Source: an uncultured bacterium (GTDB lineage Bacteria; Spirochaetota; Spirochaetia; Sphaerochaetales; Sphaerochaetaceae). Taken from it: 21,659 nt of DNA. The stretch spans positions 1 through 21,659 of the forward strand of contig CAJMOS010000050.1 of NCBI GenBank assembly GCA_905215015.1. Direction: 5' to 3'. The notes below the pieces were generated by a model. It saw only the letters and a list, made by a program, of their open reading frames with translations. It was not told where the DNA came from and did not search any database. Shown here in pieces: positions 7,241 through 14,911 of this stretch (position 1 is the stretch's first letter; every line of letters starts with the position of its first letter). Both the position numbers and the translations under genes were made by a program.

Positions 7241-8199
7241 CCAAGCTTCTTCCGCTTCAGCTGGAGGAAGTATCCGAGCGCATCGGCAAAGGAGGCAGGG
7301 AACGGGACATCCTTGGTGAAATCGGGAATCCAGGGAATGTTGTCCGCCAAGTCCTGCACAAAGCCATTGTCGATGCCAAGCTCTTCCAGCTTATCAATCA
7401 AAAGGTTGTACTCCTCCTCGGTGATATCCTTGAAACCAGGATTCTCCTTGGGGGGTACAAACTGCACCATCAGGCTGAGCCAGGCATGGGCGTCCAGCTT
7501 CTCCTTGTAGTATTCCAGGAAATCAAGCGTCGACTGCATCTGGCCGGGAAACCACAGATGCCTGACCAGAATGCCATGAAGCCCCTTATGGTCCAGCTTC
7601 GTGACGGGATGGCGTTTGACAATCCACTCCATCACCCCCCCAATCACATCTGCATACCTCGGGGTCCCGCAGAACTGCCCGGCGCACGCATGGTCCAAGG
7701 TCTTCACGTCGATCAGATACAGGTCGGTCAACGGATCGAGAATTCGCAGCCCGCTTGCCGACTCATAGCCGGAACTGTTGTTGACGATGGGAAGCTGCAA
7801 CCCCTGTTCCCGGGCCATGCGGATGGCAATCGAAATCGAGGGATAGAAATGGGTGGGGGTCACCAGGTTGATGGTCGCAGCCCCCATCTTCTGCAGTTCC
7901 AGCATCATCCTTGCCAGCTCTTCCAGAGAGACCTCGATGCCGACATGCTCGTCGCCGGCCGAAATCTGATAGTTCTGGCAATAGGCGCAGTGGAGCGGAC
8001 ACCCGCAGAAGAAAATCATCCCGGAGCCCTTCTTGCCTTTTACCGGCGGTTCCTCTCCCCGGTGCAGACCGCTCCAAGCGACCCTGACCACACTCGTCTC
8101 CCCACAGACACCCTTCTTGCCATGCAGGCGGTCAACCCCGCACTGGTTCGGGCAGAGCATGCAATGCGCGTACGCGCCCAGTATCGTCGTATCGATCAT
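7237..8199 (-). CDS. Radical SAM protein, PflX / pyruvate formate-lyase-activating-enzyme-like
   Basis: A 320-residue radical SAM enzyme of unassigned substrate. Near the N terminus, CMLCPNQCGVDR with a further Cys in GVCG supplies four cysteines (13, 16, 20, 32) that resemble the zinc-ribbon-like segment of PflX proteins. The radical SAM cluster motif CxxxCxxC follows as CPLHCAYC (67, 71, 74), then VTPTHFYPSI and a PIVNNSSGYE strand. PflX-type proteins resemble activating enzymes of glycyl-radical enzymes, but no such partner is nearby, so the role is unknown. I chose ATG 8199; an upstream GTG at 8235 has no ribosome site and would precede the predicted -10 box. ATG 8199 also has no ribosome site, which is consistent with a leaderless message. 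Confidence 0.85.
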   Translation of the reverse strand: MIDTTILGAYAHCMLCPNQCGVDRLHGKKGVCGETSVVRVAWSGLHRGEEPPVKGKKGSGMIFFCGCPLHCAYCQNYQISAGDEHVGIEVSLEELARMMLELQKMGAATINLVTPTHFYPSISIAIRMAREQGLQLPIVNNSSGYESASGLRILDPLTDLYLIDVKTLDHACAGQFCGTPRYADVIGGVMEWIVKRHPVTKLDHKGLHGILVRHLWFPGQMQSTLDFLEYYKEKLDAHAWLSLMVQFVPPKENPGFKDITEEEYNLLIDKLEELGIDNGFVQDLADNIPWIPDFTKDVPFPASFADALGYFLQLKRKKLG

Positions 8200-8205
8200 G
8201 CCAGC

Positions 8206-8235
8206 ATTGTACCGTAGAGACAGATCTCTTGCCAC
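8206..8235 (-). promoter_or_regulatory. Predicted promoter of the radical SAM gene, start at its ATG
   Basis: Minus strand: GTGGCA (8230-8235), 18 nt, then TACAAT (8206-8211; 5/6). Only six bases separate the -10 from ATG 8199, so the expected start coincides with the start codon. The spacer contains AGAGA-4 nt-TCTCT (8216-8229), a possible operator half-site pair. Confidence 0.5.
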
Positions 8236-8320
8236 CCGAAAGCAGAGTGAAAGTCAAATATTAAATCAAAATTATATTCCGTTTAAGGTCTATTATTTTG
8301 GTTATTAAATGAAATTCAAG

Positions 8321-8361
8321 CAGAGTGCTCTGTTGACCATTTGCCGGCATTGACCTTAAAT
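8321..8361 (+). promoter_or_regulatory. Predicted promoter of the patatin gene, with palindrome upstream
   Basis: TTGACC (8333-8338; 5/6), 17 nt, then TTAAAT (8356-8361; 4/6), with seven bases to ATG 8369. CAGAG-TG-CTCTG (8321-8332) abuts the -35 and could bind a regulator. The 60 bases before it are strongly AT-rich, like an UP element. Confidence 0.5.
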
Positions 8362-8368
8362 AATCCCT

Positions 8369-9568
8369 ATGGGTGGAAAAGCTTTCTTTTCAAGACAGCC
8401 AAAAGGGAAAAGCCCTCAGGAGCGGTATATCCTCTGCATCGACGGCGGAGGCATGCGTGGGGTCATTCCGTGCCATCTGCTCGCCAAACTGGACGAAATG
8501 CTGAAAGAGCGGGGAGACCAACGCCCTCTGGCGGAACACTTCGACCTGATCGCGGGCACTTCCACCGGCGGTCTGATCGCCCTTGCGCTGACAATCCCCC
8601 TTGGGAAAAGCGGATTCGCGCAAGACGAGAGCGAGCAGGGCCTTGTCTATCAGCCAAGGGCGCAAAGCTGGATGCGGCGGCTCCTGCATCTGCCTGTAAC
8701 CGAGGAAGCAGTCGGAGCCTTTCCCCGTACTGCCACCATCCAGGAAATCAGCGAACTCTACCGGGTCAATGGCAAAAGGATCTTTCCCAAACGGCAATCC
8801 CGGTTCTTCGGCTCTTTCTTCACTGACAAGTATGATGTCGGGCCGCTGGAAGAGTTCCTGCAGGAGAAGTTCCTCGACACCCCGCTCTCCGAGGCAGTGG
8901 TGCCTGTGCTGGCTACCTCCTACAATATCGCCGAAAGCGGAAGGCCCTTCATTTTCACCAGCAGGGATTCCCATCAGTTCCTGTTCCGCGAGGCGGGACG
9001 GGCCACCAGCGCCGCCCCCACCTATTTCAAGCCCGCCACCATGACCGACCGGGTCACCGGCGAGCCGCTGATGCTGATTGATGGGGGACTCGTGGCCAAC
9101 AACCCCGTGCTCTATGCGTTGCAGGAAGCCCGTAAGCTCTACCCTGACTGCACGACCTTCCACATCCTCTCGCTCGCCACCAGGCAACCGGAAATCCACA
9201 TTGAGATGAACGGCAACACCGGCATGGTCGCCTGGCTCGATCCCTCGCAGGGGGCTCCGATCCAGAGGATTCTCTCTACCGCGCAGGAACAGACCAGCAG
9301 CTCGATCATCCGCTCCATCCGTGGGGTGGACTATGTCCGTGTCGAGGGACCGCTTTCGGCCGGCTACAAGCTGGACGAGACCGCAAGTGAGGCGCTCGCC
9401 ACGCTCCAGGAAGACGCCGACGCGATGTTCAAGAACCATGAGGAAGAACTGGCCCGATACGTACAGATGCTCTCCAGACGTACGAATTTCGACCAGCTGA
9501 GGCTCGACCCGATTCCCCCTACCACCATCAAGGTGACTACCAATGCACTACAAACAACAGCAACTTGA
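8369..9568 (+). CDS. Patatin-like phospholipase
   Basis: A predicted lipid acyl hydrolase of 399 residues, no signal peptide, probably cytoplasmic or membrane-associated. All catalytic features are present: oxyanion loop DGGGMRG (25-31), nucleophile elbow GTSTGG with Ser65 and the dyad Asp238 in DGGLVANNP. The overall form (N-terminal ILCIDGGGMRGVIP, about 330-residue domain) resembles stand-alone bacterial patatins and the CBASS effector CapV, but no nucleotide cyclase or other CBASS gene is near, so a defence role is not supported by context. ATG 8369 is preceded by no Shine-Dalgarno sequence and lies seven bases after a -10 box. The 3' end overlaps the next gene by 26 bp, which suggests coordinated expression. 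Family call is sure; substrate unknown. Confidence 0.92.
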   Translation: MGGKAFFSRQPKGKSPQERYILCIDGGGMRGVIPCHLLAKLDEMLKERGDQRPLAEHFDLIAGTSTGGLIALALTIPLGKSGFAQDESEQGLVYQPRAQSWMRRLLHLPVTEEAVGAFPRTATIQEISELYRVNGKRIFPKRQSRFFGSFFTDKYDVGPLEEFLQEKFLDTPLSEAVVPVLATSYNIAESGRPFIFTSRDSHQFLFREAGRATSAAPTYFKPATMTDRVTGEPLMLIDGGLVANNPVLYALQEARKLYPDCTTFHILSLATRQPEIHIEMNGNTGMVAWLDPSQGAPIQRILSTAQEQTSSSIIRSIRGVDYVRVEGPLSAGYKLDETASEALATLQEDADAMFKNHEEELARYVQMLSRRTNFDQLRLDPIPPTTIKVTTNALQTTAT

Positions 9569-9938
9569 GGACCAACTCAGAGCGCTGTGCGATGACTTGG
9601 ACGACTACCTCGAGGACACCTACGGGGCAGAGTACCATCTCCGGCCGAACAGGCAACCCCGTGGCACCACATCCAGCAACCAGTACGACGGGCTTTTCGC
9701 CACCGCTCCCGCCTTCACCCTGGGCTATGGAAGCGAGCATGGCAAGGGATACGTGGTGGAGATTTCCATCTGCACGTTCGACTGGATCGAGCCAAAGCGC
9801 CGCAAAGAGATTTTCGATGATGCCTTCGCGTATGTCCGTTCGGTTCTCCCGCACTATTTCCCCGAACGGAAGCTCACAATCGTCCACGACGGAAACGTGA
9901 TGAAGATTGTCGGGGACTTCTCACTCGGCGATGTGTGA
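9543..9938 (+). CDS. Small unknown protein overlapping the patatin gene
   Basis: A 131-residue protein I do not recognise. ATG 9543 lies inside the end of the patatin gene, seven bases after AAGGTGA, so it is probably translated from the same message. It starts with an acidic, helical stretch rich in Gln, Asp and Leu (about residues 4-26), followed by a likely mixed alpha/beta body (LGYGSEHGKGYVVEISI, then DDAFAYVRSVLPHYFP) and ends with VGDFSLGDV. There is no signal peptide, membrane helix or cysteine pair. Its last 18 bp overlap the convergent nucleosidase gene. Coding status is supported by the ribosome site, by frame length on the same strand as patatin, and by a reading that looks like a folded protein. 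No function is proposed. Confidence 0.75.
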   Translation: MHYKQQQLEDQLRALCDDLDDYLEDTYGAEYHLRPNRQPRGTTSSNQYDGLFATAPAFTLGYGSEHGKGYVVEISICTFDWIEPKRRKEIFDDAFAYVRSVLPHYFPERKLTIVHDGNVMKIVGDFSLGDV

Positions 9939-10499
9939 GAGCAGGTGGTCCAGCTGTTCGTTCGCTTTCCTAATGAATTCATGATATCGTTTTGCACGGT
10001 GCCCGCAACTATCGTCACTGATTGACCTTACAATCATGATGTCGGTGTCTAGCTCCTTCGCAGCAAAGGCAACTCCATAGCTTTCCATATCACAGAACAA
10101 CGAACCGGAAAGCTGGGGGTGGGTTTCTTGGTAAGGACGGGTAACAAAGACATCGCCCGAGGCGCAGCGCCCCGCGGGAAGACCGGGAAACGGATGGCAG
10201 GCAATCTCGCCAACCACCCCGCCCCTGCCATTGGGAAGCTCCCCTGCCAAAAGGCCGAACCGGGTCAAATCGACGTCATGCTGCCAGACGCTGGTGGCCG
10301 TGACGACGTCCCCGATGTGCAAGGATGGGTCCAACGCCCGCGCGGTCCCGACGCACACGACCAAGTCCGGTTTCTCGGATGCGATGACGCGATAGGCATG
10401 CAGGGCGGCCTGGAGCTTGCCCACGCCAACGACATGCGTATGGAGGCAGCTGATTCCTTCGAGTTCCTGGAAACTTGCAGCGACGGCGAGCACCTTCAT
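9921..10499 (-). CDS. MTA/SAH nucleosidase-like protein (PNP/UDP phosphorylase family)
   Basis: Predicted nucleoside hydrolase of 192 residues, shorter than the ~230 of typical MTA/SAH nucleosidase. Aligned by eye to the E. coli enzyme, matching parts include the catalytic-region Glu12 (ASFQELEG), WQHDVDLTRFG (compare YHDADVTAFG), a ribose-binding MES with Glu139, and VRSISDD with the catalytic Asp162. So cleavage of 5'-methylthioadenosine or S-adenosylhomocysteine is a reasonable guess; futalosine or another nucleoside is possible. Its ATG overlaps the stop codon of the pyridoxal kinase gene (ATGA), so the two are translationally coupled. The missing length is in the N-terminal half, where the glycine-rich phosphate/ribose loops are short. 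Function is moderately sure, substrate less so. Confidence 0.82.
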   Translation of the reverse strand: MKVLAVAASFQELEGISCLHTHVVGVGKLQAALHAYRVIASEKPDLVVCVGTARALDPSLHIGDVVTATSVWQHDVDLTRFGLLAGELPNGRGGVVGEIACHPFPGLPAGRCASGDVFVTRPYQETHPQLSGSLFCDMESYGVAFAAKELDTDIMIVRSISDDSCGHRAKRYHEFIRKANEQLDHLLSHIAE

Positions 10500-11266
10500 A
10501 GGGCGACCAGTTCCTTCCGGATGGTCCGGACGTCCACTCCAAGCTTCGGGTCTCGATGGGTACGGGAAACAGCAAGCGCCACCAACGTGATCGCCTGCTT
10601 GACCGCACGCTCCTCATCGACCCCTTTGACCAGCTGGCCGAGCAGTACCGCGTCAAACAAATCCCCCGTCCCCGGATAGGAAGCAGGATAGTGCTCGAAG
10701 GGAATGGTCGTGGCATCGGTCGCCACCACCCACCCTCCATGTGTTTCCAGGCCGGTAATCAGGTGATGTCTGCCGGGAAGTCGTCCGCAATCTTCAGGAA
10801 GTGGCTCCCGGTCCAACCCCAGAAGCAGCTTCGCCTCGGTCGGGTTGGGAGTCACATAGGTAGCCCTTGGGGCGAGTTTGTCCCGAAAACTACCGACCAG
10901 AGCGGGATCGATACCCTGGTAACATGTTCCGCCATCTCCCAGCACAGGGTCGCAGAAGAGCAGCGTCCCGGAGTGTTCGTCCAAAAACGGCAACAACGCG
11001 TCCACCTGGCTGGAGCTGGAAAAATAGCCGGTATAGATGCCGGAAAAACGGAGGCCGAGCCGAGTCCACACCCCGAGGATTTCACTTAGGGAATCGGTCT
11101 CCTCCTTCCGATAGGGGTCAAGGAACCCATCGCTCTGGGTGGAAAGCAAAGCGGTCGCAACCGGACAGGCTTCGACCCCCAGCATCTCCAGCGTGGGGAT
11201 CATGACGGTCAACGAGCTCTTGCCATAGGAGGAAAGGTCCGTCAAAAGGACAACACGTTTTTCCAT
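10496..11266 (-). CDS. Pyridoxal/pyridoxamine kinase-like protein
   Basis: A ribokinase-fold vitamin kinase of 256 residues, probably phosphorylating pyridoxal, pyridoxine or pyridoxamine to feed PLP salvage. Start ATG 11266 follows GGAGGT eight bases upstream; the longer frame to a TTG at 11308 would run through the promoter. It opens VVLLTDLSSYGKSSL, has the CDPVLGDGG strand-loop common to PdxK/PdxY proteins, YVTPNPTEAKLLLG (substrate/ATP region), and the phosphate-binding YPGTGDLFDAVLLG near the C terminus, which holds the catalytic Asp. ThiD (hydroxymethylpyrimidine kinase) is the main alternative, but CDPVLGDGG fits pyridoxal kinase better. It is first in a two-gene unit with the nucleosidase-like gene. 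Confidence 0.83.
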   Translation of the reverse strand: MEKRVVLLTDLSSYGKSSLTVMIPTLEMLGVEACPVATALLSTQSDGFLDPYRKEETDSLSEILGVWTRLGLRFSGIYTGYFSSSSQVDALLPFLDEHSGTLLFCDPVLGDGGTCYQGIDPALVGSFRDKLAPRATYVTPNPTEAKLLLGLDREPLPEDCGRLPGRHHLITGLETHGGWVVATDATTIPFEHYPASYPGTGDLFDAVLLGQLVKGVDEERAVKQAITLVALAVSRTHRDPKLGVDVRTIRKELVAL

Positions 11267-11290
11267 GCCTGGCACCTCCAGATCGATTGT

Positions 11291-11303
11291 TGGTATGATA
11301 CCA
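11291..11303. promoter_or_regulatory. Palindromic bidirectional promoter (extended -10 on both strands)
   Basis: TGGTATGATACCA is a 13-bp palindrome. On the plus strand it supplies the extended -10 TG-n-TATGAT, seven bases before an expected start near 11306 for the mutase. On the minus strand it supplies TG-n-TATCAT, giving a start near 11288 for the pyridoxal kinase. Both genes then have 17-22 nt leaders with good ribosome sites. No -35 is needed for extended -10 promoters and none is seen. The TGGT-n5-ACCA form also resembles a FadR-type GntR operator. Confidence 0.6.
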
Positions 11304-11322
11304 TACAAACGAGGTGATGACG

Positions 11323-13140
11323 ATGATAGTGAAAGATTCTCGGACAGGTTTTCCCATTTTCGACTCTGCGTACAACCCTTTCAAGGGGCCGCTTCCCACC
11401 CAGGAGGATATCGCAAGGGGATTGAAACCCATGATTCTCAGCGCCAGTGGCTGGCGCAAGGTTTTCTCCCAGAGTGGCGACGCGGAGAGCGCTGAGCCGG
11501 AAATCGCAAAACGCGACGCCTATCTGGCGGCCGCGGCGGCCTTGGTCCATGCGGAATACCTGAAGACCCAAAAGCAGGATCCTTCCGTGCTGGTCGGGGT
11601 CGACGCCCGACCCACAGGGTATTCGATCGCCCAGTGCGCGATCCGCGCATTTCTCGCCGGGGGAATCAAGGTACGGTATCTGTTTATCGCCTCGGCCCCG
11701 GAAATCATGGCTGAAAACGCAAAGGGAGAACACGGTTGCGATGGGTTCTTCTACATCTCCGCCAGCCACAATCCGCTTGGACACAACGGCATCAAGTTCG
11801 GAGGATCCGGCGGTGTCTACCCCGGTTCGGTCACCGGGCCTTTCGCAACCCGGTTCAAGGAACTGCTTGGCGACCCGTCGTCCATCCAGCAAAAACTGCT
11901 CTCGGTGGACGAGGCGGCGCTCGAGGAAGTCTATCAGAACAGCGGGAAAGCGAAAGCCGAATCCTTGAAGACCTACCACGATTTCGTTCTGGAGACCGGC
12001 GAGCGTCCCATCGGCGCTTACCAGGAATTGCTGAGAAACCAACCCCTAGGTGTCGTCATCGACTTCAACGGAAGCGCCAGGGCCGACAGCATCGACGTCT
12101 CCCTGCTGGAGGAACTGGGAGCCAGACTGATGACGGTCAACGACAAGTGCCGCGAGGTGGTCCACGGAATCGTTCCCGAAGGAGAGAACCTCCAGCTCTG
12201 CAAGGACTCCCTCGAGATGGCGCACCAGTCGGACCCCGCCTTCGTCGTCGGATACTTGCCGGACAACGATGGGGACCGTGGCAACATCGTCGTCTGGGAT
12301 GACGCGGAAGGCTGCGTGGCCGTTCCCCCCGCCCAAGAGGTTTTCGCGCTGGTGGTCATGGCGACCCTGAGCGAGATGCAGCTTTCCCATCCGGAGGCAA
12401 GGCTTGCCATCGCCGTCAACGGACCGACCTCGATGCGCATCGACCGGATTGCCGGCGCCTTCGGCTGCAAGGTCTTCCGCAGTGAAGTCGGAGAGGCGAA
12501 TGTCGTGCAACTTGCCGACCAGCTACGTACACAGGGCTATCTGGTCAAGATTCTTGGCGAAGGCTCCAACGGCGGCAACATCACCGACCCGGCCAGGGTG
12601 CGCGATCCGATGAACACCATCATCACTCTGCTGAAACTGCTGGGCGATCCCGAAATCATGCGGAACTGGTGCGAGAAGAGCGGACAGCCCATGCCCGGGA
12701 AGGTCACCATCTCCCGAGTGCTGGACAGCCTGCCGGTCTTCACCACGACCGGCGCCTTCAGCAAGGACGGCACCATGCAGACCCATCTGGACGCAGGCAC
12801 GCTGAAACGCAACTACGAAAAGGTCTTCCACGAGGAATGGGAAGAGCATGCCGACAAGCTCAAGGAAGAGGGCATCTACGGATACCGGATCTACCAGTCC
12901 GAAGGAACCGTGACCCGCGAGGGAATCGGCGAGACGTTCCGGCACGCCCCCTTCAAGGGTGGCTGGAAGGCTTGCTTCCTCGATCAAAACGGCAAAGAGA
13001 CCGGCTTTATCTGGATGCGCCCCAGCGGAACCGAACCAATCTTCCGGGTCCTCTGCGACGTGGAAGGCGACCATCCCGCCCTGCACGACAAGTTGCTTGC
13101 CTGGCACCGCTCGATGGTACGGAAAGCCGACAACCTGTAA
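11323..13140 (+). CDS. Phosphohexomutase (phosphoglucomutase/phosphomannomutase family)
   Basis: Interconverts hexose 1- and 6-phosphates, probably glucose. The protein is about 605 residues from ATG 11323, preceded by GAGGTG at six bases; a GTG at 11314 in frame is an alternative. The four family loops are visible: the phosphoserine loop ISASHNP (about residues 145-151), a metal loop DNDGDRG (about 314-320), the sugar-binding GEGSNGG, and the phosphate-binding RPSGTEP near the C terminus. The metal loop has Asn where DGDGDR or DPDADR is usual, a deviation that keeps the three aspartates. The gene is single, transcribed from the promoter shared with the pyridoxal kinase gene. Glucosamine or mannose substrates are possible but the length favours phosphoglucomutase. 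Confidence 0.9.
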   Translation: MIVKDSRTGFPIFDSAYNPFKGPLPTQEDIARGLKPMILSASGWRKVFSQSGDAESAEPEIAKRDAYLAAAAALVHAEYLKTQKQDPSVLVGVDARPTGYSIAQCAIRAFLAGGIKVRYLFIASAPEIMAENAKGEHGCDGFFYISASHNPLGHNGIKFGGSGGVYPGSVTGPFATRFKELLGDPSSIQQKLLSVDEAALEEVYQNSGKAKAESLKTYHDFVLETGERPIGAYQELLRNQPLGVVIDFNGSARADSIDVSLLEELGARLMTVNDKCREVVHGIVPEGENLQLCKDSLEMAHQSDPAFVVGYLPDNDGDRGNIVVWDDAEGCVAVPPAQEVFALVVMATLSEMQLSHPEARLAIAVNGPTSMRIDRIAGAFGCKVFRSEVGEANVVQLADQLRTQGYLVKILGEGSNGGNITDPARVRDPMNTIITLLKLLGDPEIMRNWCEKSGQPMPGKVTISRVLDSLPVFTTTGAFSKDGTMQTHLDAGTLKRNYEKVFHEEWEEHADKLKEEGIYGYRIYQSEGTVTREGIGETFRHAPFKGGWKACFLDQNGKETGFIWMRPSGTEPIFRVLCDVEGDHPALHDKLLAWHRSMVRKADNL

Positions 13141-13146
13141 AAGACA

Positions 13147-13180
13147 GTTGTCTGAAGCGCAATTCGCACCCTCAGACAAC
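13147..13180. terminator. Inverted repeat between convergent mutase and vsr genes
   Basis: GTTGTCTGA / TCAGACAAC forms a perfect 9-bp stem with a 16-nt loop; one arm overlaps the vsr stop codon. No T-run follows on either side. It may act as a weak shared terminator for the two convergent units. Confidence 0.4.
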
Positions 13181-13600
13181 GGGATCCCAAATCTCGTTCA
13201 GGAGGCCTTCAAGGGTCTCCTGTTGTTTTTGTTTGCCCCGCAACTCGCATTCCCACACGACGATGGGACGCCAGCCCATGGATAGGAGCCGTGCAATCGA
13301 GCGCTCGTCCCTGGCCCGGTTGCGCTCGATCTTGCGTCTCCAGAATTCCTGATGGGTCTTCGGAAGGCGGAAAAGGCTACAATTCTCATGACCGTGCCAG
13401 AAACAGCCATTGACAAAAATGACGGTGCGGTATTTGGGCAGGACGATGTCCGGCCTGCCCGGAAGTCTGCGGTCCGAGGTGCGGAATCTCAGACCGTGGC
13501 GGAACAGAAACCGCCTGACCAAGAGCTCGTCCTTGGTATCCCGGCCCTTGATTGCCGCCATCACCTGGCTACGCTTCTGGGGCGAGAGCAGGTCGCTCAT
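13172..13600 (-). CDS. vsr: Very-short-patch repair endonuclease Vsr
   Basis: Nicks next to T in T:G mismatches that arise by deamination of 5-methylcytosine. The 142-residue protein has the family core LPGRPDIVLP, IFVNGCFWHGHENC and WRPIVVWECEL. Relative to E. coli Vsr numbering, Glu25 and Asp51 of the metal site and His69 are kept, and Cys66 plus a later Cys can hold the structural zinc. The position of E. coli His64 holds Asn. ATG 13600 overlaps the stop of the hexokinase gene (ATGA), so it is translated by coupling to that gene. No cytosine-5 methyltransferase is present in the window, although Vsr normally sits beside one. It could be an orphan left from a restriction-modification locus. 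Confidence 0.92.
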   Translation of the reverse strand: MSDLLSPQKRSQVMAAIKGRDTKDELLVRRFLFRHGLRFRTSDRRLPGRPDIVLPKYRTVIFVNGCFWHGHENCSLFRLPKTHQEFWRRKIERNRARDERSIARLLSMGWRPIVVWECELRGKQKQQETLEGLLNEIWDPVV

Positions 13601-14880
13601 TCGCTCAAACCGGCAATTGCCGCTCCAATGGTCGGGGCTTCCTCGACGTGGAGCAGGCGAATGTAACGGCGATACTGTCCCTCCAGGTATTGCCGGAGGT
13701 ACCGCTCGACAGCCTCCTTCAGCCCCTTGGTCTGGTAGTAGGTGGTGCCATCGATATTCAGTGCCACAGGCTTCTCTTTCTCCATACCTGCGCCGCTCTG
13801 CAGGACAGTGGCGGTAATACAGGCTGCCGTCAGTTTGGCGGCCTTCTCCACCACGGCTTGGGCAATCTCGAGCATCTTGGACCTGTCGTCAGGATTGGCG
13901 AGCGCCTCGCCGATCAAGCCGGTCGCGGGGTCTGTCAGGAACTTGCTGACCTGGATGGTCGTCCACCGCTCCTGGTCCGTCAAACGCCCCACGCTCTCCT
14001 GAGAGAAGAGATGTCCATCAATGACCGCATGACGCATCAAGGTCCAGCACTGCAAGCCAAGATAGGCTCCGCTGACCATCTTTTCAAAATGGTAGTGGAG
14101 CGGATCTTTGGTCGAGGCGAAGATCTCGCTTCCAAGCCGTCCGCCGGCGATATCGAAGTTGCCGCTCTCGATGTTGACACACTGGGAGCCAGTTTGCCGA
14201 TGGATCTTGCCGATGTTCCTGTTCTGCTCCACATAGGCCATGTTGGTACCGGTGCCGAGGATCAGCCCCATGTAGCCGCTTATCGGGTCGGAGCCTGTTG
14301 CCGAAGGTCCCGCAAGCAGGGTCGCCACCGTGTCATTGACCACGGTCAGCTTCTTACGGGAGACAGCATGTCCGCGACGGGCAAGCTCATCCAACAGGCC
14401 TTTGCCGACCGGTTTGCCGATCACATCCGGAGCCTGGATTTCCTTGCTGAACATCAACGGGACTCCATCCCGGTTCTCGGTGATTCTGGCGGCGTAGGAA
14501 AAACAGAAGCCGATATGGTCGCTCTTCCCAATCAGACGCTCGACCTGGTCGGCGAACGCGCCGAAAAACTCCGGAGCGCTCACCTTGCGGGCGATGCCAG
14601 GCATGGCGGTCTTCTGCCAGTCGCTGATGACGGCCTTTCCCGACTTGTCAAAAGTGACCAGACTGGTACGGAAGTTGGTTCCGCCGGCGTCCAGGACGAT
14701 GATCGGTTCGCCACTGGGAATATGGTCGGGTATCGAGACGTAGGCGGGAATCATCTCCAGGGAACTTGCCCTTCCCTGCAACCCATCATCCATGGCTGTT
14801 TGAAATGCACGCACCAACGCGTCAAAATCCACCGCTTCGGGACCGGCGTCCCATGCTGCCAAAAAAGCCTTCGTATCCAT
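13597..14880 (-). CDS. Hexokinase, eukaryote-like family
   Basis: Phosphorylates glucose (and possibly other hexoses) with ATP in the cytoplasm. It has 427 residues from ATG 14880, preceded by AAAGGA at good spacing. Hexokinase motifs appear in order: LDAGGTNFR (63-71, phosphate loop), VNDTVATLLAG (181-191, with catalytic Asp183), LGTGTN (208-213), ESGNFD (238-243, matching the sugar-binding Glu in yeast-type EWGAFG), and APTIGAAIAG near the end (adenosine motif). This is the eukaryotic-type hexokinase fold that spirochaetes are known to carry, not the ROK or Glk type. It is the second gene of a unit whose first is an exported protein (31-nt gap) and third is vsr (ATGA overlap). It gives glucose 6-phosphate for the mutase encoded across the divergent block. 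Confidence 0.9.
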   Translation of the reverse strand: MDTKAFLAAWDAGPEAVDFDALVRAFQTAMDDGLQGRASSLEMIPAYVSIPDHIPSGEPIIVLDAGGTNFRTSLVTFDKSGKAVISDWQKTAMPGIARKVSAPEFFGAFADQVERLIGKSDHIGFCFSYAARITENRDGVPLMFSKEIQAPDVIGKPVGKGLLDELARRGHAVSRKKLTVVNDTVATLLAGPSATGSDPISGYMGLILGTGTNMAYVEQNRNIGKIHRQTGSQCVNIESGNFDIAGGRLGSEIFASTKDPLHYHFEKMVSGAYLGLQCWTLMRHAVIDGHLFSQESVGRLTDQERWTTIQVSKFLTDPATGLIGEALANPDDRSKMLEIAQAVVEKAAKLTAACITATVLQSGAGMEKEKPVALNIDGTTYYQTKGLKEAVERYLRQYLEGQYRRYIRLLHVEEAPTIGAAIAGLSE

Positions 14881-14911
14881 CGTGTGTTCCTTTTGTCTCC
14901 GTATTGTACTT

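Noticed and set aside
8369..9568. CBASS-type defence system with CapV-like effector
   Set aside because: No CD-NTase, ubiquitin-like ligase/peptidase genes or other defence genes are nearby; similarity is limited to general patatin motifs.
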